64,000 nt of DNA from Pseudomonas frederiksbergensis (GCF_003732705.1 NZ_MOBR01000041.1:307361-371360); one strand, 5' to 3'. Positions 9,002 to 18,674 are shown, numbered from the stretch's first letter. Numbers and translations: made by a program. Notes: a model not told the origin generated them from the letters alone.

Positions 9002-9031
9002 GGCCACAGACACAAAAACGCCGCGAGAGGT

Positions 9032-9172
9032 GATCGTTCCCACGCTCTGCGTGGGAATGCAGCTCGGGACGCTCCGCGTCCCATCCAAAGCCGAACGCGG
9101 AGCGTCCGTTGAGGCATTCCCACGCAGAGCGTGGGAACGATCAGCAGCGCGTGGGAACGATCAACCGAACGA
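9032..9172. repeat. REP element (GATCGTTCCCACGC class) with an extra half copy
   Basis: A complete nested inverted repeat runs from 9032 to about 9142. It is followed by a further partial unit (GCGTGGGAACGATC at about 9149-9162, then GAACGATC). It lies between the convergent ends of cbcV and betT. Confidence 0.85.
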
Positions 9173-9180
9173 TCAGGCAC

Positions 9181-9210
9181 AAAAAAGGGGCTCAACTTGA
9201 GCCCCTTTGC
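9181..9210 (-). terminator. Rho-independent terminator of betT, probably bidirectional
   Basis: The stem GGGGCTCAA / TTGAGCCCC is flanked by six A residues on the left (a T run for leftward betT) and TTTGC on the right. It serves betT best, with stop codon at 9248-9250, and may also end the cbcXWV transcript. Confidence 0.85.
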
Positions 9211-9247
9211 GTTCCCACGACAAGCGCGGGAACGATCATCTCGCTAC

Positions 9248-11254
9248 TCAGCTATAGACCCGGCCAAGGAGCTGCCGATGGCTTTCAAACTGATCGAGCA
9301 CGTCACGGGTGATCTGATCCTGAGTGAAGCCCATCAGGTCATAGTCCTGGCTGCCGTTGTGCAGGTACACCTCGGCGCGGTAGTAGCGCGCACGCGGTTC
9401 ATCCGCACTCTCAGCCGACACCGTCTCGCTCGCCGCGGCCAGGTAGCCGTCCAGGCTCACTTCGTAGACAAAAGGATTGCCCTCTTCCATCTCGATCCGC
9501 AGGCCCATGCACCGCTTGGATTTACCCAACAACGTTTGCACGTCCAGGCCCTGAGCGCGCAATTGAACGGCGGCATCTTCCAGCGCCGGGCTGACTTGCT
9601 TGTCCATGAAGCGCTGCACGATCGACTGGTTCGGTTGCAGGTCCAATTGAGTCAAACGCTCGCTGAAACCGCGACGACCGCGCGCTGCCAGCTCCGCTTG
9701 CTCCTGTTCGACCTGCACATCCTGGCGCATCTGCTTGTGCAAACCGAACATGAAGAACACCAGCACCACCGAGAACGGCAGACCGGCCAGCACCACCATG
9801 GTTTGCATGGCTTCGAAGTTACCGGCGAACAACAGGCCGATGGTCACCAGGGTGATCACCGCCGACCAGAAGATCCGCAGCCAGTGCGGCGCATCTTCGT
9901 CAACGTTACCGCCCTTGCAGGACAGGTTGGCCATCATCACCGCGCCGGAATCCGCCGGGGTCAGGAACAGCACGAAACCGACGAAGATCGACACGCCGAT
10001 CACAATCTTCGACGCCGGGTAATGCTCCAGCAATTGATAGATCGCCATCGACGGCTGTTCCAGCGCCGTCTTCCCGAGCTCAACCGCCCCATGGTTCATC
10101 ACCAGGTCCAGGGCCGAGTTACCAAAGATCGACAGCCACGCCAGGGTGAAACCCAGCGGAATCAGCAACACGCCGGCTACCAGTTCACGCACCGTGCGAC
10201 CACGGGAAATACGCGCGATGAACATGCCTACGAATGGGGCCCAGGAAATCCACCAGGCCCAGTAGAACAAGGTCCACAGGCCCAACCAGCGGTCAGACTT
10301 GTCACTGTCGCCTTCGTACACATAGAGGTCGAAGGTCTTCAGCACCACGCCGTTCAAATAGTCACCGATGTTCTGCACAAAACCGTTGAGCAGGTGCAGC
10401 GTCGGGCCGAACAGCAACACAAAAATCAGCAGACCGCTGAACAACACGATGTTGAGGTTGGACAGACGACGAATGCCGTTTTCCACGCCGGACACGGCAG
10501 CGATGGTCGCCACGGTGCTCATCACGATGATCACGATCAGCAGGTTGGTGTTGCTGTGTTCCATGCCGAACAGGTTTTCCAGCCCGGAAGACACTTGCAG
10601 CGAACCGATCCCCAGGTTCGTCACCAGCCCCAGCAGGGTCACGAACATGCCGAAGCCGTCCACCGCATGCCCGGCCGCGCCTTTGACCCAACGCTCGCCC
10701 ACCAGCGGATACAGCGCCGAACGCAGCGCCAGCGGCTGGTTGTGACGGTAAGCAAAGTACGCCACGGCCAGACCGACCAGTGCGTAAATCGCCCAGCCAT
10801 GCAGGCCCCAATGCAGGAACGTCAGCTGAACAGCCTGACGCGCGGCCATGTTGCTCGCGGCCACGCCTTCCGGCGGGTTGAAGTAATGGTCCAGCGGCTC
10901 GGACGCGCCGAAGTACAGCAACGAGATGCCGATCCCTGACGAGAACAGCATCCCCGCCCACGCGCCGTAGCTGAAGTCCGGGGTGTCGTCCTTACTGCCC
11001 AGTTTGAGTTTGCCGTAGGACGAAAACGCCAGGCCAACCACGAAAACGAGGTAGGCGGCGATCACCACCATGTAGTACCAGCCGAAGCTGCGGGACAACC
11101 AGGCCTGGGCAATGCCGAGCAATCTGCCGGCCTCTTGCGGGGCGATGATCAGAATGGCGGTCAACAACAGGATCAACGCGGTAGAGGTGTAGAACACCCA
11201 ACCGTTGACCGTCACCTTCTCGGGTGGGGTCTTTATAAGAGAGGCAGAACTCAT
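9248..11254 (-). CDS. betT: BCCT-family choline transporter BetT
   Basis: A 668-residue inner-membrane carrier driven by the proton or sodium gradient. Twelve hydrophobic segments fill about residues 15-505. The BCCT signature is present around WTLFYWAWWISWAPFVGMFIARISRGRT (the Trp-rich TM8), with GMLFSSGIGISLLYFGASEPL for TM3. A cytoplasmic C-terminal domain of about 160 residues, the osmosensing tail of long BetT proteins, follows. The ATG at 11254 (MSSASLIKTPPEK) is chosen over a longer reading because GGAG lies upstream and it fits the family. It diverges from betI-betB-betA across 323 bp, the classical bet layout, so choline uptake and oxidation can share a control region. Confidence 0.93.
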   Translation of the reverse strand: MSSASLIKTPPEKVTVNGWVFYTSTALILLLTAILIIAPQEAGRLLGIAQAWLSRSFGWYYMVVIAAYLVFVVGLAFSSYGKLKLGSKDDTPDFSYGAWAGMLFSSGIGISLLYFGASEPLDHYFNPPEGVAASNMAARQAVQLTFLHWGLHGWAIYALVGLAVAYFAYRHNQPLALRSALYPLVGERWVKGAAGHAVDGFGMFVTLLGLVTNLGIGSLQVSSGLENLFGMEHSNTNLLIVIIVMSTVATIAAVSGVENGIRRLSNLNIVLFSGLLIFVLLFGPTLHLLNGFVQNIGDYLNGVVLKTFDLYVYEGDSDKSDRWLGLWTLFYWAWWISWAPFVGMFIARISRGRTVRELVAGVLLIPLGFTLAWLSIFGNSALDLVMNHGAVELGKTALEQPSMAIYQLLEHYPASKIVIGVSIFVGFVLFLTPADSGAVMMANLSCKGGNVDEDAPHWLRIFWSAVITLVTIGLLFAGNFEAMQTMVVLAGLPFSVVLVFFMFGLHKQMRQDVQVEQEQAELAARGRRGFSERLTQLDLQPNQSIVQRFMDKQVSPALEDAAVQLRAQGLDVQTLLGKSKRCMGLRIEMEEGNPFVYEVSLDGYLAAASETVSAESADEPRARYYRAEVYLHNGSQDYDLMGFTQDQITRDVLDQFESHRQLLGRVYS

Positions 11255-11487
11255 GGCACAGATGCTCCGGGCAGTGCGGGAGAAGAACACAAGGCAACGC
11301 GTTACCCGACCAATCGGTTAGTTGGCAGCCGACCGGCGGGTGATATAAAGACAGCCCGAAAAAAGCCCGAACCCCTAGGGACGCCAGCGCGTATAGGTTT
11401 CGAGCAGATTCGGATGTCGGTTTATCGCCGTTTACACGTAGGAAAAATCTGTAAATCGCGACGAATTGTCGCAGATCTTATTCTTTG

Positions 11488-11520
11488 TTGATTGAACGTT
11501 CAATCAAAACAAAATAGACT
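11488..11520 (+). promoter_or_regulatory. BetI operator overlapping the betIBA promoter
   Basis: A perfect 20-bp palindrome, TTGATTGAACGTTCAATCAA, spans 11488-11507. It contains a -35 candidate (TTGAAC, 11492-11497) placed 17 bp before a -10 candidate (TAGACT, 11515-11520), 58 bp upstream of betI. TetR-family repressors bind palindromes of this size, and BetI autorepresses until choline binds. The rest of the 323-bp gap (11255-11577) must hold the betT promoter and shows nothing else clear. Confidence 0.8.
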
Positions 11521-11577
11521 GGCCCTCAATCCGATAGACGTTTTTCGTCCGTCGGAAGGCCTAAGGAGATGTGCAAG

Positions 11578-12171
11578 ATGCCCAAGGTCGGTATGCAACC
11601 CATCCGCCGCCAGCAATTGATCGAAGCCACATTGCAGGCTGTCGATCAGGTCGGAATGGGGGACGCCAGCATTGCGCTGATCGCCCGTTTGGCCGGTGTC
11701 TCGAATGGCATCATCAGTCACTATTTTCAGGACAAGAATGGCCTGATCGCCGCCACCATGCGGTATCTGATGAGCGTCCTCAGCGAGAACGTCACCGCGC
11801 GTCGTCAGGCGCTGGCCGATGACAGCCCACGGGCTCATCTGCAGGTGATTATCGAAGGCAACTTCGACGCCAGCCAGGTCAATGGCCCGGCAATGAAAAC
11901 CTGGCTGGCCTTCTGGGCCACCAGCATGCACCAGCCGTCTTTGCACAGGTTGCAGCGGATCAACGATCACCGCCTGTATTCCAACCTGTGCTGCCAGTTC
12001 CGCCGTGTATTGCCGCTCGATGAAGCGCGCAACGCCGCCCGTGGCCTGGCAGCCCTCATTGACGGCTTGTGGTTGCGCGGCGCGCTGTCGGGAGATGCTT
12101 TCGACACCGGGCAGGCGCAACAGATCGCTTACGAATACATGGATTTCCAATTGGCCAAGCAGGTGAGCTAG
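11578..12171 (+). CDS. betI: BetI, choline-responsive TetR-family repressor
   Basis: A 197-residue TetR-type repressor. The helix-turn-helix lies in the first 60 residues (RRQQLIEATLQAVDQVGMGDASIALIARLAGVSNGIISHYF); the rest is the ligand-binding and dimer domain. The start MPKVGMQPIRR matches the family; AAGGAG lies about 11 bp before it. It heads the betI-betB-betA unit. BetI represses the bet genes in the absence of choline; the perfect palindrome at 11488-11507 is the likely binding site. Length equals that of E. coli BetI within a few residues. Confidence 0.94.
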   Translation: MPKVGMQPIRRQQLIEATLQAVDQVGMGDASIALIARLAGVSNGIISHYFQDKNGLIAATMRYLMSVLSENVTARRQALADDSPRAHLQVIIEGNFDASQVNGPAMKTWLAFWATSMHQPSLHRLQRINDHRLYSNLCCQFRRVLPLDEARNAARGLAALIDGLWLRGALSGDAFDTGQAQQIAYEYMDFQLAKQVS

Positions 12172-12270
12172 AGCACACATAACCGCTCAGCCCCTGAACC
12201 GTCACCGACCGCCAACGCTCCACGGCACCCGGTGACCAACGCCAACCACTTATGCACTTGCGAGGACACT

Positions 12271-13743
12271 ATGGCCCGTTTCGAACTGCAAAAACTCTAC
12301 ATCGATGGCGGTTACTCCGACGCTAGCAGCGACGCCACCTTCGAAGCCATCAACCCGGCTAACGGTGAAGTCCTCGCAAAAGTACAGCGTGCGACATTCG
12401 ACGACGTCGAACGCGCAGTGGTCAGCGCCGAAAAGGGTCAGAAAATCTGGGCTGCGATGACCGCCATGGAGCGTTCGCGCATCCTGCGTCGCGCCGTCGA
12501 CATCCTGCGCGAGCGCAACGATGAACTGGCCGCCCTGGAAACCCTGGACACCGGCAAATCCTTCTCCGAAACCAAGTACGTCGACATCGTCACCGGCGCT
12601 GACGTGCTGGAATACTACGCAGGCCTGGTGCCCGCCATCGAAGGCGAGCAAATCCCGCTGCGCACCACGTCGTTCGTCTACACCCGTCGCGAGCCACTGG
12701 GCGTCGTCGCCGGTATCGGCGCGTGGAACTACCCGATCCAGATCGCCCTGTGGAAATCCGCACCGGCCCTGGCGGCCGGTAACGCGATGATCTTCAAGCC
12801 AAGTGAAGTCACCTCACTGACCACCCTGAAACTGGCCGAGATCTACACCGAAGCCGGCGTTCCGGCGGGCGTGTTCAACGTTCTGACCGGCAGCGGCCGT
12901 GAAGTCGGCACCTGGCTGACCGAGCACCCGCGCATCGAAAAAATCTCCTTCACCGGCGGCACCGACACCGGCAAGAAGGTCATGGCCAGCGCTTCGAGCT
13001 CTTCGCTCAAAGAAGTGACCATGGAACTGGGCGGCAAATCCCCGCTGATCATTTTCGACGACGCCGACCTCGATCGCGCCGCCGACACCGCGATGATGGC
13101 CAACTTCTACAGCTCCGGTCAGGTCTGCACCAACGGCACTCGCGTGTTTGTACCGACTCACCTCAAGGCTGCTTTCGAAGCCAAGATCGCCGAGCGCGTT
13201 GCGCGCATCCGCATCGGTAACCCGGAAGACGAAAACACCAACTTCGGCCCACTGGTCAGCTTCGCCCACATGGAAAGCGTGTTGGGCTACATCGCCAAAG
13301 GTAAGGAAGAAGGCGCTCGCGTCCTGTGCGGCGGCTCCCGTCTGACCGAAGGCGACCTGGCCAAAGGCGCGTTCGTGGCACCGACCGTGTTCACCGACTG
13401 CACCGACGAGATGACCATCGTTCGCGAAGAAATCTTCGGCCCGGTGATGGCGATCCTGACCTACGACACCGAAGAAGAAGTGATCCGTCGTGCCAACGAC
13501 ACCGACTTCGGCCTGGCCGCCGGCATCGTCACCAAAGACCTGAACCGCGCCCACCGCGTGATTCATCAACTGGAAGCCGGTATCTGCTGGATCAACGCCT
13601 GGGGCGAGTCCGACGCGAAAATGCCGGTCGGCGGCTACAAGCAGTCGGGTGTTGGCCGCGAGAACGGGATCACTTCGCTGAACAACTTCACACGCATCAA
13701 ATCGGTACAGGTCGAACTGGGCGATTACGCCTCGGTTTTCTAA
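12271..13743 (+). CDS. betB: Betaine aldehyde dehydrogenase
   Basis: A 490-residue NAD(P)+-dependent aldehyde dehydrogenase turning betaine aldehyde into glycine betaine. Counting from MARFELQKLY, the general base is Glu252 (VTMELGGKSP) and the nucleophile is Cys286 (SSGQVCTNGTR), exactly the numbers used for P. aeruginosa BADH. The cofactor loop GIGAWNYPIQIALWKSAPAL is intact. The ATG at 12271 follows GAGGACACT; the in-frame ATG at 12232 is less likely. The gene follows betI by 99 bp and precedes betA, separated from it by a REP pair. Confidence 0.96.
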   Translation: MARFELQKLYIDGGYSDASSDATFEAINPANGEVLAKVQRATFDDVERAVVSAEKGQKIWAAMTAMERSRILRRAVDILRERNDELAALETLDTGKSFSETKYVDIVTGADVLEYYAGLVPAIEGEQIPLRTTSFVYTRREPLGVVAGIGAWNYPIQIALWKSAPALAAGNAMIFKPSEVTSLTTLKLAEIYTEAGVPAGVFNVLTGSGREVGTWLTEHPRIEKISFTGGTDTGKKVMASASSSSLKEVTMELGGKSPLIIFDDADLDRAADTAMMANFYSSGQVCTNGTRVFVPTHLKAAFEAKIAERVARIRIGNPEDENTNFGPLVSFAHMESVLGYIAKGKEEGARVLCGGSRLTEGDLAKGAFVAPTVFTDCTDEMTIVREEIFGPVMAILTYDTEEEVIRRANDTDFGLAAGIVTKDLNRAHRVIHQLEAGICWINAWGESDAKMPVGGYKQSGVGRENGITSLNNFTRIKSVQVELGDYASVF

Positions 13744-13775
13744 GACGCCAGATATGCGTCGCCTGTGATGCCGTC

Positions 13776-13865
13776 ATCGCGGGCAAGCCATGCTCCTACA
13801 GGAATGGGAGTTGCCGCAGGTTTTGTGCACGACGCCAACCTGTAGGAGCAAGGCTTGCCCGCGAT
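13776..13865. repeat. Paired REP element between betB and betA
   Basis: Opposed REP cores (ATCGCGGGCAAGCCATGCTC from 13776, inverse ending 13865) lie inside the bet operon. The hairpins could slow 3' exonucleases and make betB and betA message levels differ. Confidence 0.9.
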
Positions 13866-13933
13866 CGAGTGCGAAGCACTCGCAAGGCCTCAAGGCACTT
13901 TCGACCTGCCACCATTCAAAGAGGGTGCATTTA

Positions 13934-15637
13934 ATGTCCCAAGAATACGATTACATCATCATCGGTGCCGGCTCGGCCGGTAACACACTTGCGACCCGTC
14001 TGACTGAAGACGAAGGCGTCACCGTCCTGCTGCTCGAAGCGGGCGGCCCGGATTACCGTTTCGACTTCCGCACACAAATGCCGGCCGCCCTGGCGTTCCC
14101 GCTGCAAGGTCGTCGCTACAACTGGGCGTACGAAACCGATCCAGAGCCACACATGGACGGTCGCCGGATGGAATGCGGTCGCGGCAAGGGCCTCGGCGGT
14201 TCTTCGCTGATCAACGGCATGTGCTACATCCGTGGCAACGCGATGGACTACGACAACTGGTCGAAACTGCCAGGTCTGGAAGATTGGGATTACCTGAACT
14301 GCCTGCCGTACTTCCGCAAAGCTGAAACCCGCGACATCGGCCCGAACGACTACCACGGTGGCGACGGTCCGGTCAGCGTGACCACGCCAAAGGCCGGCAA
14401 CAACCCGCTGTTCCACGCGATGGTTGAAGCAGGCGTGCAGGCCGGTTATCCGCGCACCGAAGACTTGAACGGCTACCAGCAAGAAGGCTTCGGCCCGATG
14501 GACCGTACCGTGACGCCGAACGGCCGTCGCGCCAGCACCGCTCGCGGTTACCTGGACACGGCCAAGAAGCGTTCGACCCTGACCATCGTCACCCACGCCC
14601 TGACCGACAAGATTCTGTTCGAAGGCAAGCGTGCGGTCGGCGTGCGTTACCTGATCGGCGCCGCCGAAGAGCGCGTTGAAGCCAAGGCGCGCAAGGAAGT
14701 GCTGCTGTGCTCCGGCGCCATCGCCTCGCCGCAGATCCTGCAACGCTCCGGCGTCGGCCCGGCCGAACTGCTGAACAAGCTCGACATCCCGGTGGTCCAC
14801 GACCTGCCAGGCGTCGGCGAAAACCTGCAGGATCACCTTGAGCTGTACCTGCAATACGCCTGCACCCAACCGGTTTCGCTGTACCCGTCGCTGCTCTGGT
14901 ACAACCAGCCGGCCATCGGTGCCGAGTGGCTGTTCAACGGCACCGGCATCGGTGCCAGCAACCAGTTCGAAGCCGGCGGTTTCATCCGTACCCGCGAAGA
15001 ATTCGATTGGCCGAACATCCAGTACCACTTCCTGCCGGTGGCGATTAACTACAACGGCAGCAACGGTGTGAAAGAGCACGGCTTCCAGGCGCACATGGGT
15101 TCCATGCGTTCGCCAAGCCGCGGTCGCGTTCAGGCCAAGTCGAAGGATCCGCGCGAGTACCCGAGCATCCTCTTCAACTACATGGCCACCGAGCAAGACT
15201 GGCAGGAATTCCGCGACGGCATCCGCCTGACCCGTGAAATCATGCAACAGCCTGCGCTGGACGCTTACCGTGGCCGCGAAATCAGCCCGGGCATCGACGT
15301 GCAAACCGATGAACAACTCGACAAGTTCATCCGCGAACACGCCGAAACCGCGTTCCACCCGTCCTGCTCCTGCAAAATGGGCACCGACGAGATGGCCGTG
15401 GTTGACGCTGAAGGCCGCGTGCACGGCATGCAGAGCCTGCGGGTGGTCGATGCCTCGATCATGCCGATCATCACCACCGGCAACCTGAACGCGCCAACGA
15501 TCATGATCGCCGAGAAAATCGCCGACAAGATCCGTGGCCGCCAGCCATTGCCGCGCAGCACCGCCGCCTACTTCGTGGCCGGCGATGCACCGGTGCGTGG
15601 CAAGCCGATGCGGGATGTGAGTCCTACCGCGCAGTAA
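13934..15637 (+). CDS. betA: Choline dehydrogenase
   Basis: A 567-residue GMC-family flavoprotein, membrane-associated in the family, that oxidises choline to betaine aldehyde. The N-terminal ADP-binding motif is YIIIGAGSAGNTLATRL. GMC signature 1 is present (GRGKGLGGSSLINGMCYIRGN), as is signature 2 (GAIASPQILQRSGVG). The active-site pair is in TAFHPSCSCKMG (His) and TGNLNAPTIMIAEKIAD (Asn). The start at 13934 (MSQEYDYIIIGAG) matches the family; AGAGGGTG lies about 7 bp upstream. With BetB it gives the two-step conversion of choline to glycine betaine. Confidence 0.96.
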   Translation: MSQEYDYIIIGAGSAGNTLATRLTEDEGVTVLLLEAGGPDYRFDFRTQMPAALAFPLQGRRYNWAYETDPEPHMDGRRMECGRGKGLGGSSLINGMCYIRGNAMDYDNWSKLPGLEDWDYLNCLPYFRKAETRDIGPNDYHGGDGPVSVTTPKAGNNPLFHAMVEAGVQAGYPRTEDLNGYQQEGFGPMDRTVTPNGRRASTARGYLDTAKKRSTLTIVTHALTDKILFEGKRAVGVRYLIGAAEERVEAKARKEVLLCSGAIASPQILQRSGVGPAELLNKLDIPVVHDLPGVGENLQDHLELYLQYACTQPVSLYPSLLWYNQPAIGAEWLFNGTGIGASNQFEAGGFIRTREEFDWPNIQYHFLPVAINYNGSNGVKEHGFQAHMGSMRSPSRGRVQAKSKDPREYPSILFNYMATEQDWQEFRDGIRLTREIMQQPALDAYRGREISPGIDVQTDEQLDKFIREHAETAFHPSCSCKMGTDEMAVVDAEGRVHGMQSLRVVDASIMPIITTGNLNAPTIMIAEKIADKIRGRQPLPRSTAAYFVAGDAPVRGKPMRDVSPTAQ

Positions 15638-15660
15638 GACAGTTACACCGCGGTGCGGCC

Positions 15661-15726
15661 TTCGCGGGCAAGCCTCGCTCCTACAGGGGATCGTGTTTCC
15701 TTGTAGGAGCGAGGCTTGCCCGCGAA
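15661..15726. repeat. Paired REP element
   Basis: Opposed GCGGGCAAGC-class cores with a short centre follow the betA stop by about 23 bp. The hairpin may protect the 3' end of the bet message. Confidence 0.9.
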
Positions 15727-15894
15727 GGCGTCTCACCAGGCGACACATCTCTACCTGACACACCCCGGTAATCCTTTCCCACACCGCTTCGCCCTTGATC
15801 CTACCCCCCGCCCAGGCCTAATCTAGCGCCACGCAAACGTTTCACCCCCTCGCCGTACCGATACGCCGCTTCTCCAGACCAAGGAGGTTTTCGA

Positions 15895-17337
15895 ATGTTC
15901 GATTTCCACCCCCAGCTCAAGCAGCGCTTCGCTGCCTTGCGCACGGGCGCTGAATTCTTTTCGCTGCGTTATGTACGTGAGTCCGGCCAGTACCTGTCGG
16001 TGCGCAAGAATGTCGCCGAACCGCCAAGCCTGAGCCGTGACGAAGGCGCGATGCTGACCGTGCGGGTCAACGGTGTCGAAGCCTACGCCGCGACCAACGA
16101 CCTGTCGCAACAAGGCCTGCAAGCCGCACTGGACAAGGCCGAGCAACAAGCCCGTCGCCTCAAGCCCCACGCCTTGCTCGACCTGAGCACGCAGATCGTT
16201 TCCAGCGACCGCGCCGACTACCTGTCGCCGAACCTCGACCAGCCCTTCCCTTCCTTGAGCGATTGCTACCAACTGCTCGGCGCCGAATCCGCCGCCGTGC
16301 CCAAGGACGAGCGGCTGGTGAACTGGCAGGTGAGCATCGGCATCACCAACGTTGAACAGATTTACCTCAGCAGTGCCGGCGCCGAACTGCGCCAGGCTCA
16401 GCGTTTCGTCTACCCGAGCCTGGAAGTCACCGCCTACGACGGCAACGACAGCCAGACCCGCACCCTGGGCCGCGAAAACTTCGGCCAACAGGGCGGTTTC
16501 GATGTAATCAGCCGCTGTGGACTGGTCGGCGCCGGGCCGAAAATTGCCGATCAGGCCCTGCAATTGCTGCTGGCACCCAACACCCCGCAAGGCCCGCGTG
16601 ACCTGCTGTTGATGCCGGACCAGATGATGCTGCAGATCCACGAATCCATCGGCCACCCGCTGGAACTGGACCGCATCCTCGGTGATGAGCGCAATTACGC
16701 CGGCACCAGTTTCGTCAAGGCCGAGGACTTCGGCAGCCTGCAATACGGCTCTAAACTGCTCAACGTGACCTTCGACCCGGACATTCCCGAACAGCTCGCC
16801 AGCTACGGCCATGACGACGACGGCAGCGCCGCGAGCAAGCAATTCCTGATCAAGGAAGGCCTGTTGCTGCGGCCATTGGGCGGCGCGCTGTCGCAATTCC
16901 GTGCTGGCATGGACGGCGTGGCCAACAGCCGCGCTTGCGGCTGGAACCGCCCACCGATCGACCGCATGGCCAACCTCAACATCGAACCCGGCGATCAACC
17001 GCTGGAGCAGATGATCGGCAATATCGAAAACGGCATTTTGATGCGCACCAACCGCTCCTGGTCCATCGACGATGCGCGCAACAAGTTCCAGTTCGGTTGC
17101 GAGTGGGGCCAGTTGATCGAAAACGGCGAACTCAAAGGCGTGGTCAAGAACCCGAACTACCGGGCGATTTCCGCGCAGTTCTGGAAAAGCCTCAGCGCCG
17201 TCGGCGACGCCAACACCGTCAAGGTTTTGGGCACGCCGAACTGCGGCAAGGGCGAGCCGAATCAGGTGATCCGCGTCGGCCATGCGTCGCCAGCCTGTGT
17301 GTTCAACAATGTGGATGTGTTTGGGGGAGATGCCTGA
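15895..17337 (+). CDS. TldD-like metalloprotease family protein
   Basis: A 480-residue cytoplasmic protein of the TldD/PmbA family. The metal-binding HEXXXH motif of the TldD-type subunit is seen as HESIGH in QIHESIGHPLELDRILGDE (about residue 249). In E. coli, TldD and TldE form a heterodimer in which TldD carries zinc and degrades unstructured peptides; it is needed for microcin B17 maturation and CcdA turnover. AAGGAG precedes the ATG at 15895. The next gene encodes the PmbA/TldE-like partner and overlaps by one base (TGATG at 17335-17339). It may be a second paralogue of the pair beside the usual Pseudomonas tldD and pmbA, so no symbol is given. Confidence 0.88.
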   Translation: MFDFHPQLKQRFAALRTGAEFFSLRYVRESGQYLSVRKNVAEPPSLSRDEGAMLTVRVNGVEAYAATNDLSQQGLQAALDKAEQQARRLKPHALLDLSTQIVSSDRADYLSPNLDQPFPSLSDCYQLLGAESAAVPKDERLVNWQVSIGITNVEQIYLSSAGAELRQAQRFVYPSLEVTAYDGNDSQTRTLGRENFGQQGGFDVISRCGLVGAGPKIADQALQLLLAPNTPQGPRDLLLMPDQMMLQIHESIGHPLELDRILGDERNYAGTSFVKAEDFGSLQYGSKLLNVTFDPDIPEQLASYGHDDDGSAASKQFLIKEGLLLRPLGGALSQFRAGMDGVANSRACGWNRPPIDRMANLNIEPGDQPLEQMIGNIENGILMRTNRSWSIDDARNKFQFGCEWGQLIENGELKGVVKNPNYRAISAQFWKSLSAVGDANTVKVLGTPNCGKGEPNQVIRVGHASPACVFNNVDVFGGDA

Positions 17338-18674
17338 TGAGCACTTCAAAAAATCAGGTCGAATCCTTCAAGGCGCTGGTCACCTGGCTGCGCGGGGCGA
17401 TTCAAGAACCGGAACAATTCACCCTCAGCCACGCCGCCGAATCCTCGGCCTTCGTGCGCTTCAACCACGCCAAGGTGCGTCAGGCCGGGCAGGTGCAGCA
17501 GGCGAGCGTCGGTTTCAAACTGATCAACGAAGGACGCCACGCCGACCTGCACATCACCCTGTCCGGCGATGCCGAAACCGATATCCAGCGTCTGGCCGAA
17601 GGCCTGCAACAACTGCGCGAGACCTTGCCGCTGCTACCGGCAGATCCTTACCTGCTGCTCAACCACAACGGCTGGCAGAGCAAAAACGTGCAGGACCATC
17701 CGCTGCCGGACACCGAGCAGGTTGTCGCTGAAATCACCCAGGCCGCCGAAGGGCTGGACTTGGTGGGTTTCTATGCGGCTGGCCCGATCAGTCGCGGTTT
17801 CGCCAGTTCTTCGGGCGCGTTCGGCTGGCATCAGGCCAACAGCTTCAACTTTGACTTCAGCCTGTTCCATGACAACGGCCAAGCGGTGAAAGCCAGTTAC
17901 GCCGGGCACGACTGGAACAGCGAAGGTTTTGCCAAGCGGTTTGCCCAGGCGCGCGAGCAGTTGGCGTTTCTTGGTCGGCCATTGCGCACCTTGGCGCCGG
18001 GCCAGTACCGCGCTTACCTCGCGCCGGCGGCCATGGAAGAAATCATGGACATGCTCGGCTGGGGCGGTTTTTCGGCGCAGTCGATTGCCAGCAAGAACAG
18101 TCCGTTGCAGAAGCTCTACGCGGGGGATCAGTCGTTCAGCCCGCTAGTGTCCGTCGATGAGAAAGTCAGCGGTTCCCTGAGCCCGGCGTTTTCCGGTGAA
18201 GGTTACCCGCGCAGCGACTTGGGGTTGATCGTCGAAGGCAAGGCCGGCGCGCAAATGGTCAGCTCGCGCAGCGCGGCTGAGTATGGCCTGACGGCCAACG
18301 GTGCGGGTGGCGGTGAAATGCCGAGTGCATTGAACATGGCGGCCGGCGGGTTGCCGGAAGCCGAGATTCTCAAGCAACTGGGCACGGGGTTGTACATCAG
18401 TAACCTCTGGTACTTGAACTACTCCGACCAACCCGCCGCACGCCTGACCGGCATGACGCGGTTTGCGACGTTCTGGGTCGAGAACGGCGAGATCCAGGCG
18501 CCGGTCAGCACCATGCGTTTCGATGACAGCGCCTATAGCTTGCTCGGTTCGCAACTGGAGGCCTTGACCCAGGAGCGCGAGTTGCTGCTATCGGCGAGCA
18601 CCTACAGCCAGCGGGCGACGGCATCGGCGTTGTTGCCGGGGGCGCTCGTCAGCCGATTGACCCTGACCCTCTGA
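17337..18674 (+). CDS. PmbA/TldE-like partner of the metalloprotease pair
   Basis: A 445-residue member of the TldD/PmbA family without the HEXXXH zinc motif, as expected of the TldE-type subunit, which completes the active heterodimer. Family features include GFYAAGPISRGFASSSGAFG in the middle and the C-terminal domain with SPAFSGEGYPRSDLGLIVEGK. Its ATG overlaps the stop of the upstream gene by one base, which couples translation and supports a 1:1 complex. A REP element starts a few bases past the stop. The substrate of this pair is unknown. Confidence 0.87.
   Translation: MSTSKNQVESFKALVTWLRGAIQEPEQFTLSHAAESSAFVRFNHAKVRQAGQVQQASVGFKLINEGRHADLHITLSGDAETDIQRLAEGLQQLRETLPLLPADPYLLLNHNGWQSKNVQDHPLPDTEQVVAEITQAAEGLDLVGFYAAGPISRGFASSSGAFGWHQANSFNFDFSLFHDNGQAVKASYAGHDWNSEGFAKRFAQAREQLAFLGRPLRTLAPGQYRAYLAPAAMEEIMDMLGWGGFSAQSIASKNSPLQKLYAGDQSFSPLVSVDEKVSGSLSPAFSGEGYPRSDLGLIVEGKAGAQMVSSRSAAEYGLTANGAGGGEMPSALNMAAGGLPEAEILKQLGTGLYISNLWYLNYSDQPAARLTGMTRFATFWVENGEIQAPVSTMRFDDSAYSLLGSQLEALTQERELLLSASTYSQRATASALLPGALVSRLTLTL

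Noticed and set aside
15823..17349. Long open frame antisense to the TldD-like gene
   Set aside because: High-GC codon bias opens long frames opposite real genes. It has no ribosome-binding site, its composition is that of a reverse complement, and the plus-strand gene is a clear family member. The same holds for the long frames opposite tktA (41685-43985), ahcY (56530-58188), rhlE (60471-62504) and betA (13931-15784).
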